A stretch of DNA of 64,000 nt from Bacillota bacterium (GCA_023393165.1 JAEWMJ010000049.1:62001-126000), one strand, 5' to 3'. Shown: positions 14,817 to 22,451, counted from the stretch's first letter. The notes: generated by a model not told the origin, from the letters alone. Numbers and translations are program-made.

Positions 14817-14981
14817 AGTCTTAAAAATATACCTGATTGTAATATTGAATAAAGAATAGGGTTTGCGTAATTCATAATAAAAACTTTGGGAAATTTTAGG
14901 ATACTTTAGCGTAGATAGTTCGTTCATTTACGGTTATAATATAAGTAGTAATTAGAAAATTGATCGACAGGAGAAAAACTT

Positions 14982-16238
14982 ATGTATATAGAAGAAAAGC
15001 TCAATTCCGGTATTTCAGTAATCTGCCAGCAGGTCCCAAATTTTCATTCGGTAGCAATCGGCGTATGGGTGCGCGCAGGATCGGTTACCGAAACCGACAA
15101 GGAGAACGGCATCTCGCACCTGATCGAGCATATGCTGTTCAAGGGAACTGAAAAACGTTCTGCAAAGCAGATTGCTATAGATATGGATAATCTTGGCGGA
15201 CAGATCAACGCTTTTACCGCCAAGGAATGTACCTGCTATTATATTAAAGTCATTGACGAAAAGATAAAGGAAGGTATAGAAGTACTTTCCGACTTATTTT
15301 TGAACTCCAAGTTTGACGAGAAGGAACTGGAGAAGGAAAAAGGCGTTGTGCTGGAGGAAATAGCCATGTACAACGATACGCCGGATGAGGTCGCGCACGA
15401 ACTTATTTCTTCAACATTTTTCAAAGACACGCTTCTGGAAAAAGCGATCCTGGGTCCTGCGGAAAATATAAAGGCTTTTACCCGGAACGATTTGATGAAT
15501 TATAAAAACAAATACTATGGCACAGAGAACATCGTGATCGCTGTCGCCGGCAATTTTGACAAAAATCATCTTATGGATTGCCTGAACGAATATTTCTGTA
15601 AAGATTGCGGGCCTGTGGCTCAGAAGGCAAATTTGGAAATCAACAATTTGCGGCTGGAAAAGAAAAATGCGTTTGTAATGCGCGATATTGAGCAGGCGCA
15701 TCTTTGCATGGCATTTCCGGGATGCGCATACGAGGACCCCAGACGGTTTTCGCTTTCGGTTCTGAACAACATTTTGGGCGCTTCCATGAGCTCCAGGCTG
15801 TTTCAAAAAATCAGAGAAGAACGCGGTATGGCATATTCGGTGTACTCCTATCCGTCCCTGTATGCCACAACCGGTATGTTTGCAATATATGCGGGCACAA
15901 CTATCAAAAACATGCAGACCGTGATAGAGCTGATTGTCGGAGAACTAAAGAAGATAAAAAATGAAAAGATCACTAAAGAAGAGTTTTTACAGAGCAAGGA
16001 GCAGTTGAAAGGAAATTACATATTGGCTTTGGAAAATACTTCTGCTAAAATGAATGCGATAGGCAAGGGGAAACTCCTTACCGGAAAATTAACGACTGAA
16101 GAAGAAACGATCGAGCTGGTGGGCAAGGTCAGTTTTGAGGACACGATCAGCCTGCTGGATTCGCTGATTAACTTCGATGCGTGCACCATCACAGCGGTAG
16201 GTAAGGAAAATATTAAAATGGAAAATTTAAAATTGTAG
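14982..16238 (+). CDS. M16-family zinc metallopeptidase (YmxG/MlpA-like)
   Basis: The protein is a single-chain M16 peptidase similar to processing peptidase beta-type subunits; the gene is found behind pnp in many Firmicutes. The inverted zinc motif HLIEH lies at about residue 46, with the distal glutamate expected in the ELEKEKGVVLEEI segment near 115. A second M16 half-domain contains the R/Y-type motif REERGMAYSVYSYPS. The 418-residue length is normal. The natural substrate is not known from sequence. A TATAAT hexamer at 14935-14940 lies upstream but its -35 is weak. Confidence 0.92.
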   Translation: MYIEEKLNSGISVICQQVPNFHSVAIGVWVRAGSVTETDKENGISHLIEHMLFKGTEKRSAKQIAIDMDNLGGQINAFTAKECTCYYIKVIDEKIKEGIEVLSDLFLNSKFDEKELEKEKGVVLEEIAMYNDTPDEVAHELISSTFFKDTLLEKAILGPAENIKAFTRNDLMNYKNKYYGTENIVIAVAGNFDKNHLMDCLNEYFCKDCGPVAQKANLEINNLRLEKKNAFVMRDIEQAHLCMAFPGCAYEDPRRFSLSVLNNILGASMSSRLFQKIREERGMAYSVYSYPSLYATTGMFAIYAGTTIKNMQTVIELIVGELKKIKNEKITKEEFLQSKEQLKGNYILALENTSAKMNAIGKGKLLTGKLTTEEETIELVGKVSFEDTISLLDSLINFDACTITAVGKENIKMENLKL

Positions 16239-16246
16239 AGGTGTAA

Positions 16247-16618
16247 ATGGATAAGCTGGATATGATATTTGAATATCAGAAAAAATTCGACGATGAGATT
16301 ATAGAAAAACGGGGGCTCCAGAATATTTCAATGGAAGAATGGATCCAAAAGGAAACTCTGGCAATGCTTTCCGAACTAGCTGAACTGATTGATGAAGTGA
16401 ATTTTAAATGGTGGAAGAACAAAAAAGAAGTGGATGTGAGTCTTGTCAGGGGCGAACTTGTGGACATACTTCATTTCTTTGTGAGTATGTGCCATAAGAC
16501 CGGTATGGACGCGGACATGCTGTTCAGTTTGTATATGAATAAGAATAAAGAAAACTTCGACCGCCAGCACGGCTTATCCGAAAAAAAAGGATACGAACTG
16601 CAGGCAATGCAGAAATAA
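16247..16618 (+). CDS. All-alpha NTP pyrophosphatase, dUTPase type 2 (dimeric dUTPase family)
   Basis: The 123-residue all-helical protein resembles dimeric dUTPase/MazG-like nucleotide pyrophosphatases that convert dUTP to dUMP. The metal-binding pattern is visible as ETLAMLSELAELIDE near residue 30 followed by GELVDILHFF near 66, giving the paired ExxE and ExxD motifs. FKWWKNKKEVD between them is typical of the dUTPase_2 group. It starts 8 bases after the M16 gene and ends at a terminator. dUMP produced here would join the product of the dCMP deaminase encoded at 22005. Confidence 0.8.
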   Translation: MDKLDMIFEYQKKFDDEIIEKRGLQNISMEEWIQKETLAMLSELAELIDEVNFKWWKNKKEVDVSLVRGELVDILHFFVSMCHKTGMDADMLFSLYMNKNKENFDRQHGLSEKKGYELQAMQK

Positions 16619-16624
16619 TATAAG

Positions 16625-16652
16625 CCCGGAATATTCAGTTCCGGGTTTTTTT
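16625..16652 (+). terminator. Rho-independent terminator after the dUTPase gene
   Basis: CCCGGAA (16625-16631), 7-base loop, TTCCGGG (16639-16645), followed by a run of seven T residues. Confidence 0.9.
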
Positions 16653-16800
16653 ATATGCTGTTATAAGCCGTACCCGGTTAAAGTATAGTGTGCTTGAGTA
16701 TAGTTCGGTGTTTTGATACCTTAGTATTTTCCTAGATTGCGGTGCAGCCAAATAAGGAATATAATGAAAAGAACATTTATGAAAGAGATGAGGGATAACA

Positions 16801-17604
16801 TTGGATAAAATAGTTGTACTGGGTACGGGAACCGCAATTGTAAGTAAATATTACAACACCTGTTTTGCTCTCTGCCATGACGACGATGTTCTGCTGGTAG
16901 ACGGCGGAGGAGGGCACTCGATCATACAGCAGATAGACCGCGCGGGTTTGAACTGGCATAATATCCATGATATTTTTGTGAGCCACGAACACACGGACCA
17001 CATTTTTGGTATATTCATTGTGATCCGCTATATAGGGTATTTGATGGAGTTGGGTAAGTTTGAGGGAGATATTCGTTTCTACTGCTGCCAGCAGGTATAC
17101 GACAAAATTATGGCTATCAGCCACATGATCATTCGCCCGGGCGAGCGGTCGGAGTTCGGAAAACGCATGCAGTTTATCATCGTTAAAGACCGGGATACCC
17201 GCAAAATCATAGGGCATGAATTTGCGTTTTTTGACGTGCAGTCCAAAAAAGCGCCGCAGTTTGGTTTCCGGATGAAGGCAGAAGATAAATTGCTTACATT
17301 TCTGGGAGATGAGCCGTGCAACGATAGTTCAATCGAGTATGTTAAGGACAGCGATTGGCTTCTGGCAGAAGCTTTTTGCCTGTATGAAGAGCGCGAAATC
17401 TATCAGCCCTACAGGTATAACCACAGCACGGTGCGGGAGCCCAGCGAGATGGCGGAGAAATACGGAGTAAAAAATCTTGTACTCTGGCATACGGAAGACG
17501 AGACCTGGCCGAACCGGCAAAAGCGCTATACTGCGGAAAGCAAGGAGTTTTTCAGTGGAAATGTTTTTGTGCCTGAAGACCTAGACGTAATAGCGCTGGA
17601 CTGA
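16801..17604 (+). CDS. Metallo-beta-lactamase-fold hydrolase (RNase Z-like)
   Basis: The product is a 267-residue metallohydrolase of the MBL superfamily. The first motif region is VLGTGTA...NTCFAL, then the zinc signature SHEHTDH near residue 61 (HxHxDH), an acidic/His region around FLGDEPCND and a late WHTED motif near 220. It looks like the RNase Z-type subgroup, but the arm that defines tRNA processing is not evident, so substrate is unknown. A TTG start is used, preceded by GATGAGGG. It is monocistronic, and its 3' end faces the minus-strand hxlR-like gene. Confidence 0.8.
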   Translation: MDKIVVLGTGTAIVSKYYNTCFALCHDDDVLLVDGGGGHSIIQQIDRAGLNWHNIHDIFVSHEHTDHIFGIFIVIRYIGYLMELGKFEGDIRFYCCQQVYDKIMAISHMIIRPGERSEFGKRMQFIIVKDRDTRKIIGHEFAFFDVQSKKAPQFGFRMKAEDKLLTFLGDEPCNDSSIEYVKDSDWLLAEAFCLYEEREIYQPYRYNHSTVREPSEMAEKYGVKNLVLWHTEDETWPNRQKRYTAESKEFFSGNVFVPEDLDVIALD

Positions 17605-17751
17605 TCATCGATCATACAGCATTAAATGAAAACATATGCCCCGGAGAAAATGGGCATCGACAACGGTAAATCCTCGTTTTTTCAGTACTTCGGACCCATC
17701 TTGACCCGAAAGTTATTCGATAACTTTGAAATAATAAGAAATACGGCTTCA

Positions 17752-18072
17752 TTACTCCGCAAGCCATTTCTTACCCCACTCTTTCATTTCAATAAACACT
17801 CGCTCAAAATCGCGGCCTTTCTCTGTCAGCGAATATTCCACTGTAACAGGAATTGTAGCGTGTACAGTTCTAAAAATGACCCCATTTGTTTCAAGGTTTT
17901 TTAGTGTATCGGAAAGTGATTTTGTACTAATTCCCAGCTCTTTTATTAACTCATTGAAATGTTTTGTTCCTGTATGCAGTTCGCCAATAATAATAAAAGA
18001 CCATTTGCCACCGAATATTTCCATGATTTTTTTGATTGAGTCCACACACAGCATATCATCTAAAGGCTTCAC
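17752..18072 (-). CDS. HxlR-family winged-helix transcriptional regulator
   Basis: HxlR-type regulators are small dimeric winged-helix proteins that often respond to aldehydes, quinones or redox stress and control a divergent gene. The 106-residue product has GGKWSFIIIGELHTGTKHFNEL and GISTKSLSDTLKNLE, the characteristic helix-turn-helix, then the wing VEYSLTEKGRDFE. A GTG start follows GGAGGCATG at good spacing. It is divergent from the SDR-like gene with about 120 bases between them, including an inverted repeat that is a likely shared operator. Confidence 0.93.
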   Translation of the reverse strand: MKPLDDMLCVDSIKKIMEIFGGKWSFIIIGELHTGTKHFNELIKELGISTKSLSDTLKNLETNGVIFRTVHATIPVTVEYSLTEKGRDFERVFIEMKEWGKKWLAE

Positions 18073-18102
18073 TTTAGCATGCCTCCAAAGTAAGTATATT
18101 AA

Positions 18103-18142
18103 TATAAAGTAAGTGTAAATAAATTGCGTACTTTACTTTATA
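18103..18142. promoter_or_regulatory. Candidate HxlR operator in the divergent intergenic region
   Basis: TATAAAGTAA (18103-18112) and TTACTTTATA (18133-18142) form a perfect inverted repeat with 20 bases between arms. A further AAAGTAAG copy lies at 18087-18094. The right arm overlaps the presumed -35 of the SDR gene, as expected for an autoregulated divergent operator. Confidence 0.55.
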
Positions 18143-18159
18143 CACTATCACGTTATAAT
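18132..18159 (+). promoter_or_regulatory. Promoter of the SDR-like gene
   Basis: TTTACT (18132-18137) and TATAAT (18154-18159) are spaced by 16 bases, 33 bases before the ATG. The -35 is imperfect, which fits a regulated promoter. Confidence 0.55.
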
Positions 18160-18191
18160 AGAATTGTCAACATAAAGGGGGATGTAATCTA

Positions 18192-19013
18192 ATGAAAACA
18201 ATACTTGTAACTGGCGGAGCAAATGGATTTGGTAAAGGCATTGCCATGCACAGTTTGAAAAAAGGAAACCGTGTAATTGCGATTGGAAGTTCGTCCGCGA
18301 ATGGCGACGTTTTTTATAATGAAGCCAGACAATTAAGTGCGGAAAAAAGAGCAATTTTTATTCAAGCAAATTTGAGTTTGGTAAAAGAGAACCAGCGAGT
18401 AATCGAAGATATAAAAAATCGTTTTGATTCTCTGGATGCAATAGTTTTTTTCGCCACGAAGCACCGCAAGGAATATATCCAGACACAAGAGGGTTTTGAA
18501 TTTACTTTTGCATTAGATTATTTGAGTAGGTTTGTTCTCAGCTATGGCTTAAAGGAAGCTTTGGAGAAATCGAAAAATCCAATTATTCTTAATATTTGTG
18601 GAACAGGAATGAAGGGTGAAGTAAACTGGAATGATTTGCAGCATAGGAATAGCTTTGAAGCTCAAAAAGTCATGATGCACGGTAGCCGTCTAAACGATTT
18701 AGCGGCTGTTACGTTTACACAAAATGATACTGTAGGAAAAATAAAGTATATCTTATATAACCCTTGGGCGGTACAGACTCCCGGCATGATGGAAATGTAT
18801 AGTAGCCCATTCATGAAACTGATGTACAAAATGATTGGGAAATCAATAGATAAGGCGATTGTGCCTATAACTGAATTATTAAATAATCCACCAGCATCCG
18901 CTTTATCAGCCTATAGAGAACGCAAAAAACTAAATCTAGCCATGCCGACTTACAATCAAGAAAATGCAAAAAAGCTTTATAGCATGACCATTCAAATGTT
19001 GGATAATCTTTAA
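18192..19013 (+). CDS. Short-chain dehydrogenase/reductase-like protein lacking the catalytic triad
   Basis: The 273-residue protein has the Rossmann start KTILVTGGANGFGKG with the SDR glycine motif at residues 7-14. The rest of the SDR signature is degraded: the usual NNAG is FFAT at 86-89, the usual catalytic Ser region is NICGTG at 134-139, and where YxxSK is expected the sequence reads MMHGSR at 161-166, with neither Tyr nor Lys. NAD(P) binding is therefore likely but standard SDR catalysis is not. It is divergently paired with the HxlR regulator and follows a GGGG(A)TG ribosome binding site. Confidence 0.82.
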   Translation: MKTILVTGGANGFGKGIAMHSLKKGNRVIAIGSSSANGDVFYNEARQLSAEKRAIFIQANLSLVKENQRVIEDIKNRFDSLDAIVFFATKHRKEYIQTQEGFEFTFALDYLSRFVLSYGLKEALEKSKNPIILNICGTGMKGEVNWNDLQHRNSFEAQKVMMHGSRLNDLAAVTFTQNDTVGKIKYILYNPWAVQTPGMMEMYSSPFMKLMYKMIGKSIDKAIVPITELLNNPPASALSAYRERKKLNLAMPTYNQENAKKLYSMTIQMLDNL

Positions 19014-19040
19014 AGCCTATGTTTAGATAAAATACGTTAT

Positions 19041-19128
19041 ACTATCAATCCCCACTTCAGGCCAACTTGGCCTGAAGTGGGGATTTGACTTCTGGGTAAA
19101 ATGTCCAGAAGTCAAATAGCTCGATAGT
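19041..19128. repeat. Compact palindromic element with two nested hairpins
   Basis: Arms 19047-19065 and 19067-19085 are perfect 19-base reverse complements around one central base. Directly adjoining, ATTTGACTTCTGG (19083-19095) and CCAGAAGTCAAAT (19105-19117) form a 13-bp hairpin. The pair is bracketed by ACTATC (19041-19046) and GATAGT (19123-19128). No long T-run follows, so it is not an ordinary terminator. It may be a small non-autonomous palindromic element or a structured 3' end of the SDR mRNA. Confidence 0.75.
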
Positions 19129-19159
19129 GCGGCGATGCCGCCGATATGGGCGGATTTTT
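19129..19159 (+). terminator. Terminator-like hairpin overlapping an alternative hairpin
   Basis: CCGCC (19138-19142) pairs with GGCGG (19149-19153) followed by ATTTTT. The competing hairpin GCGGC (19129-19133) with GCCGC (19137-19141) uses the same bases, so only one can form. It may terminate transcription from the SDR gene. Confidence 0.45.
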
Positions 19160-19187
19160 CATAAATAATTTATAGGAGAAACGGAAA

Positions 19188-19300
19188 ATGGAGTTCTTTA
19201 CATCCACTCTTGTTATTGCTCTGGCGCGGGCCTCGCCGTTTGGGGAGTGATTAATCTTCTGGAAGGGTACGGGTCGGATAACCCGGCGGCAAAAAGCCGG
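19188..19300 (+). pseudogene. Frameshifted, truncated Maff2-like small membrane protein gene (ICE remnant)
   Basis: After an AGGAGAA ribosome binding site the ATG frame reads MEFFTSTLVIAL and then runs to a TGA at 19248. Shifting by one base (a G appears missing after 19223) restores GAGLAVWGVINLLEGYGSDN and PAAKSR. This strongly resembles the start of Maff2-family small membrane proteins, which I know from conjugation modules of Firmicutes integrative elements. The remaining part of the family sequence is absent and the homology stops at the terminators beside groEL. I recognise it from memory; a search is needed for proof. Confidence 0.7.
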
Positions 19301-19307
19301 GGTTTTT
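19280..19307 (+). terminator. Plus-strand terminator at the end of the Maff2-like remnant
   Basis: AACCCGGC (19280-19287) pairs with GCCGGGG (19296-19302, one bulged G) followed by TTTTT. Confidence 0.55.
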
Positions 19308-19312
19308 CCTGT

Positions 19313-19343
19313 AAAAAAACAGCAGCCGAAAGGCTGCTGTTTT
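19313..19343 (-). terminator. Rho-independent terminator of groES-groEL
   Basis: On the minus strand CAGCAGCC, loop TTTC, GGCTGCTG is followed by seven T residues (complement of 19313-19319). The flanking A and T runs make it potentially bidirectional. Confidence 0.88.
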
Positions 19344-19369
19344 GTATGCATATTGAGGCTTTTTTATGA

Positions 19370-21001
19370 TTAATACATCCCCGGCATTCCGCCCGGTGCG
19401 CCTGCCGGCATCGGAGGCTCTTTGGAGGGAATATCCGTTACGATGCTTTCGGTTGTGAGGAGCATAGCAGCAACGCTTGCAGCGTTCTGCATAGCGGACC
19501 TGGTAACCTTTGTGGGGTCGATGATTCCTGCTTCGATCATATCCACATAAACCATCTTGGCTGCGTTATATCCATAGGATACGCTCTTGTTTTCCATTAT
19601 CTTCTCAACGATGATGCTGCCTTCAACGCCCGCGTTTGCAGCGATCTGGCGAACGGGTTCTTCCAGAGCGCGCAGGACGATTGCAGCGCCTGTTTTTTCA
19701 TCGTTATCCAGTTTCTCGATCAGGGCTTTGATCTTGTCGGCAACTTTCAGCAACGCAACGCCGCCGCCGGGTACGATGCCTTCTTCAACAGCCGCACGGG
19801 TAGCCGAGAGGGCGTCTTCTATGCGGAGTTTGGTTTCTTTCATTTCTGTTTCGGTAGCAGCGCCAACCTGGATAACGGCTACGCCGCCTGCCAGTTTAGC
19901 AAGACGCTCCTGCAGTTTTTCTTTATCGTAATCCGAAGTCGTTTCTTCGATCTGCGATTTAATGGAATTGATGCGCGCTTTGATTTCTTTCGTATCGCCT
20001 TTGCCTTCCACGATGGTGGTGTTGTCTTTGTCAACCTTAACTTGTCTGGCAGTGCCAAGCATATCCAGCTTCGCTTCTTTGATATCGATGCCTACTTCGT
20101 CGGAAATCACAGTGCCGCCTGTCAGGACTGCGATATCCTGCAACATGGCTTTTCTTCTGTCGCCGAATCCGGGAGCCTTCACAGCCACGCAGTTGAAAGT
20201 GCCGCGCAGTTTGTTAACAATCAAAGTGGTCAGGGCTTCGCCTTCAACGTCTTCAGCAATAATCAGCAGTTTTTTACCGGTTTGAACGATTTGTTCAAGC
20301 AAGGGCAGAAGATCCTGAATTGCAGATATCTTTTTGTCGGTGATCAGGATCAACGGTTCATCCAGTACGGCTTCCATTTTATCCGTATCGGTAACCATGT
20401 ATGCGGAAGCATATCCGCGGTCAAACTGCATGCCTTCTACGACATTCAGTTCGGTCTTCATTGTTTTGGATTCTTCAACGGTGATAACGCCGTCTTTGCC
20501 AACCTTCTCCATAGCCTGGGAGATCAGTTCGCCGATCTGTTCGTCGGATGCGGAGATCGCGCCAACCTGTGCGATTGCCTGGCTGCTCTGGATGGGTTTG
20601 CTCAGTTCCTTGAGTCCTTCCACAGCCGCATCGGCTGCCTTCAGGATACCTTTTTTGATGCTCATCGGATTAGCGCCCGCAGCAACGTTCTTGAGGCCTT
20701 CACGGATGATTGCCTGAGCCAGCAGGGTAGCGGTGGTGGTACCGTCGCCGGCAACGTCATTGGTTTTGGTTGCAACTTCTTTTACCAGTTGAGCGCCCAT
20801 GTTTTCAAAGGGATCTTCCAGTTCGATTTCTTTCGCTATGGTAACGCCGTCGTTGGTGATCAGGGGAGAACCGAATTTTTTATCCAGAACGACGTTCCTT
20901 CCCTTGGGTCCAAGCGTTACTTTAACGGTATTTGCAAGTTTATTGACGCCGGCCTCAAGCGAGCGGCGGGCTTCTTCGCCATATCTGATTTGTTTAGCCA
21001 T
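19370..21001 (-). CDS. groL: Chaperonin GroEL (Hsp60)
   Basis: GroEL is the 14-mer ATP-dependent folding chamber. The 543-residue sequence is full length: AKQIRYGEEARRSLE at the start, KVTLGPKGRNVVLDK and GDGTTTATLLAQAI in the ATP site, the apical domain in the middle and the flexible GGMPGMY tail at the end. AGGAGG precedes the ATG. It follows groES by 12 bases under the CIRCE-controlled promoter and ends at a strong terminator. Confidence 0.98.
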   Translation of the reverse strand: MAKQIRYGEEARRSLEAGVNKLANTVKVTLGPKGRNVVLDKKFGSPLITNDGVTIAKEIELEDPFENMGAQLVKEVATKTNDVAGDGTTTATLLAQAIIREGLKNVAAGANPMSIKKGILKAADAAVEGLKELSKPIQSSQAIAQVGAISASDEQIGELISQAMEKVGKDGVITVEESKTMKTELNVVEGMQFDRGYASAYMVTDTDKMEAVLDEPLILITDKKISAIQDLLPLLEQIVQTGKKLLIIAEDVEGEALTTLIVNKLRGTFNCVAVKAPGFGDRRKAMLQDIAVLTGGTVISDEVGIDIKEAKLDMLGTARQVKVDKDNTTIVEGKGDTKEIKARINSIKSQIEETTSDYDKEKLQERLAKLAGGVAVIQVGAATETEMKETKLRIEDALSATRAAVEEGIVPGGGVALLKVADKIKALIEKLDNDEKTGAAIVLRALEEPVRQIAANAGVEGSIIVEKIMENKSVSYGYNAAKMVYVDMIEAGIIDPTKVTRSAMQNAASVAAMLLTTESIVTDIPSKEPPMPAGAPGGMPGMY

Positions 21002-21013
21002 TTAAAACTCCTC

Positions 21014-21301
21014 CTATTTTTCTACGACTGCCAAAATGTCATTTTGACGTACGACCATTAATTCTTCACCGTCAATTTTAACTTCTGTTCCGGCATATTT
21101 GGAGTAAATAACGGTGTCGCCTTCTTTTACGTACATTGTTACTTCTTTGCCGTCAATATTTCCGCCGGGGCCAACAGCTTTAACCTGAGCCATCAGCGGT
21201 TTTTCCTGGGCCGAACCAGGCAGTACGATTCCGCTTTTGGTGGTTTCTTCTGCTTCTACGGATTTAATTACGACTCTGTCACCTAAAGGTTTAATCTTCA
21301 T
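21014..21301 (-). CDS. groS: Co-chaperonin GroES (Hsp10)
   Basis: GroES is the heptameric lid of GroEL. The 95-residue product begins MKIKPLGDRVVIK, with the mobile loop EETTKSGIVLPGSAQEKP and the conserved SKYAGTEVKIDGEELMV segment. The start at 21301 was chosen over an upstream in-frame ATG because AAGGAGG lies 8 bases before it. The upstream ATG would put the CIRCE element next to the coding sequence and lacks a ribosome binding site. Confidence 0.98.
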   Translation of the reverse strand: MKIKPLGDRVVIKSVEAEETTKSGIVLPGSAQEKPLMAQVKAVGPGGNIDGKEVTMYVKEGDTVIYSKYAGTEVKIDGEELMVVRQNDILAVVEK

Positions 21302-21336
21302 ATTCAAGCCTCCTTGTTTTAATTCTTGATAATTTG

Positions 21337-21363
21337 TTAGCACTCATATTGAGTGAGTGCTAA
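21337..21363 (-). promoter_or_regulatory. CIRCE element (HrcA operator) of groESL
   Basis: TTAGCACTC, 9-base spacer, GAGTGCTAA is an exact match to the CIRCE consensus. It lies between the promoter and the groES start, so HrcA repression with heat induction is expected. hrcA is not in this window. Confidence 0.97.
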
Positions 21364-21375
21364 TAGCATGCTTAT

Positions 21376-21404
21376 ATAATATATTGTATCCAATAATATG
21401 GCAA
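21376..21404 (-). promoter_or_regulatory. Sigma-A type promoter of groESL
   Basis: On the minus strand TTGCCA (complement of 21399-21404) and TATTAT (complement of 21376-21381) are spaced by 17 bases. The start point would fall at the upstream edge of CIRCE. Confidence 0.75.
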
Positions 21405-21587
21405 ATATTAAAAAAAATAAAAAAGTTCAAAAATGGGCATTTATATGGAATGACATTGATATATCTCTCAAATAATACTAAATGCTCCGTATTTTAGGTG
21501 TATGCTGCATTGTAAATACAATGTAAAATAATACTATCCTGAGATTAAAAACATTGCAATTTTTAATCCGGCAATCTTCGATTACCT

Positions 21588-21769
21588 TTGCGGCAAAGCC
21601 GCAAGCGGAAGTATTGCACAACATCCGCGCGGGCTATGCCCGCTGTCGCATAAAATGCGGCGTGTTAAAAACGCAACGTTTTAGCCGCAGTTGACAAAGT
21701 AATAAACGCCCTAAGGGGCATCTATCCGCCCCCGGCGGCGTTCTCGTTCTCGCTTTGCAACCAGCAAAG
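21588..21769. other. Hairpin-rich GC-rich non-genic patch
   Basis: No convincing gene lies between the groESL promoter and 21809. Instead there is a run of short-loop hairpins: TTGCGGC/GCCGCAA (21588-21604), GCGGGC/GCCCGC (21629-21643) and CGCAT/ATGCG (21647-21659), each with a 3-base loop, then CCGCC/GGCGG (21726-21738) and CTTTGC/GCAAAG (21753-21769). CCCTAAGGG (21709-21717) and CCCTTAGGG (21806-21814) could close an outer stem. The base composition is visibly richer in GC than the AT-rich sequence just upstream. It may be a structured RNA or decayed mobile DNA. Confidence 0.5.
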
Positions 21770-21958
21770 CTTCGATCTGCGGCCTTGCCGGGAACGAATA
21801 TCTATCCCTTAGGGTTGAAGAGTTTCCAGCCGGGCCATTTGTGTCAGGGCAAGGCAGACGACCGAAGACATGGCGAATCCCATGGCGAGGAAGACTAACG
21901 CGGCCATGGCGCGAATGGCCAGCTGCAAACCGTTTATTACCTTGTCAACTGCAGCTAA
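21681..21958. repeat. Inverted 28-bp repeat, partly coding (LAAVDKVIN)
   Basis: Bases 21681-21708 match the reverse complement of 21931-21958 at 26 of 28 positions. Both differences are synonymous: each copy encodes LAAVDKVIN, one on the plus strand and one within the minus-strand ORF at 21809-21970. This suggests an inverted duplication of a gene fragment instead of a simple hairpin. Confidence 0.75.
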
Positions 21959-21970
21959 CTGCGGATTCAT
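21809..21970 (-). CDS. Small putative membrane protein, unrecognised
   Basis: A 53-residue frame starts MNPQLAAVDKVINGL and contains one hydrophobic segment (ALVFLAMGFAMSSVVCLALT) before ending in RLETLQP. No family is recognised. There is no clear Shine-Dalgarno sequence before ATG 21970, so expression is doubtful. Its 5' part is duplicated in inverted form at 21681-21708. It could be a fragment of a mobile-element gene. Confidence 0.35.
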   Translation of the reverse strand: MNPQLAAVDKVINGLQLAIRAMAALVFLAMGFAMSSVVCLALTQMARLETLQP

Positions 21971-22004
21971 ATAAGAATAAAGTTTGGGGCAGGGGGTATT
22001 CACT

Positions 22005-22451
22005 ATGGATAAATGGGATAAACGTTTTATGGAACTCGCGTTCACGATCGCAAAATGGTCAAGCTGTTACCGGGAAGGCCGCAACATAGGCGCTGTGATC
22101 GTCCGTAATAAGCGGATCATTACCACCGGCTATAATGGGGCGCCTGCGGGGATGGACACCTGTAAGGATCGCCAGACATGTCTGAGGGATCAGCTTCAGA
22201 TCCCGTCCGGCGAACGGGCGGAGTTGTGTTATGCCATCCATGCGGAGCAGAATGCAATTATTCAGGCCGCAAAGCTTGGCGTGCCGATTGACGGCGCCAC
22301 CATGTACTGTACGCACCAGCCGTGTGTGATCTGCGCCAAGATGATCGTAAACGCCGGCATTTCGCGGGTGGTGTACAAGCATCCATATCCGGACACATTC
22401 GCGCAGAAGATATTCGACCTCTCGGACGTTATTGTGGAACAGTTCGAATAG
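22005..22451 (+). CDS. Deoxycytidylate (dCMP) deaminase, ComEB type
   Basis: The enzyme converts dCMP to dUMP for thymidylate synthesis. The 148-residue protein has the zinc signature HAEQNAI near residue 77 (His and catalytic Glu) and QPCVICAKM near 105 (PCxxC), plus the RNIGAVIV and GYNGAPAGMDTC substrate region. ATG 22005 follows GGGGG at 21989-21999; an upstream in-frame ATG at 21984 has no ribosome binding site. It is followed by 73 AT-rich bases and then an independent SPOR-domain gene. Confidence 0.93.
   Translation: MDKWDKRFMELAFTIAKWSSCYREGRNIGAVIVRNKRIITTGYNGAPAGMDTCKDRQTCLRDQLQIPSGERAELCYAIHAEQNAIIQAAKLGVPIDGATMYCTHQPCVICAKMIVNAGISRVVYKHPYPDTFAQKIFDLSDVIVEQFE

Noticed and set aside
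17626..17904. Plus-strand frame of 92 codons after the MBL gene
   Set aside because: More than half is antisense to the HxlR gene, no ribosome binding site precedes it and no similarity is recognised.
20042..21061. Plus-strand frame of 339 codons opposite groEL
   Set aside because: It is wholly antisense to an unmistakable groEL, has no ribosome binding site and no recognisable domain; open antisense frames are common opposite strongly codon-biased genes.
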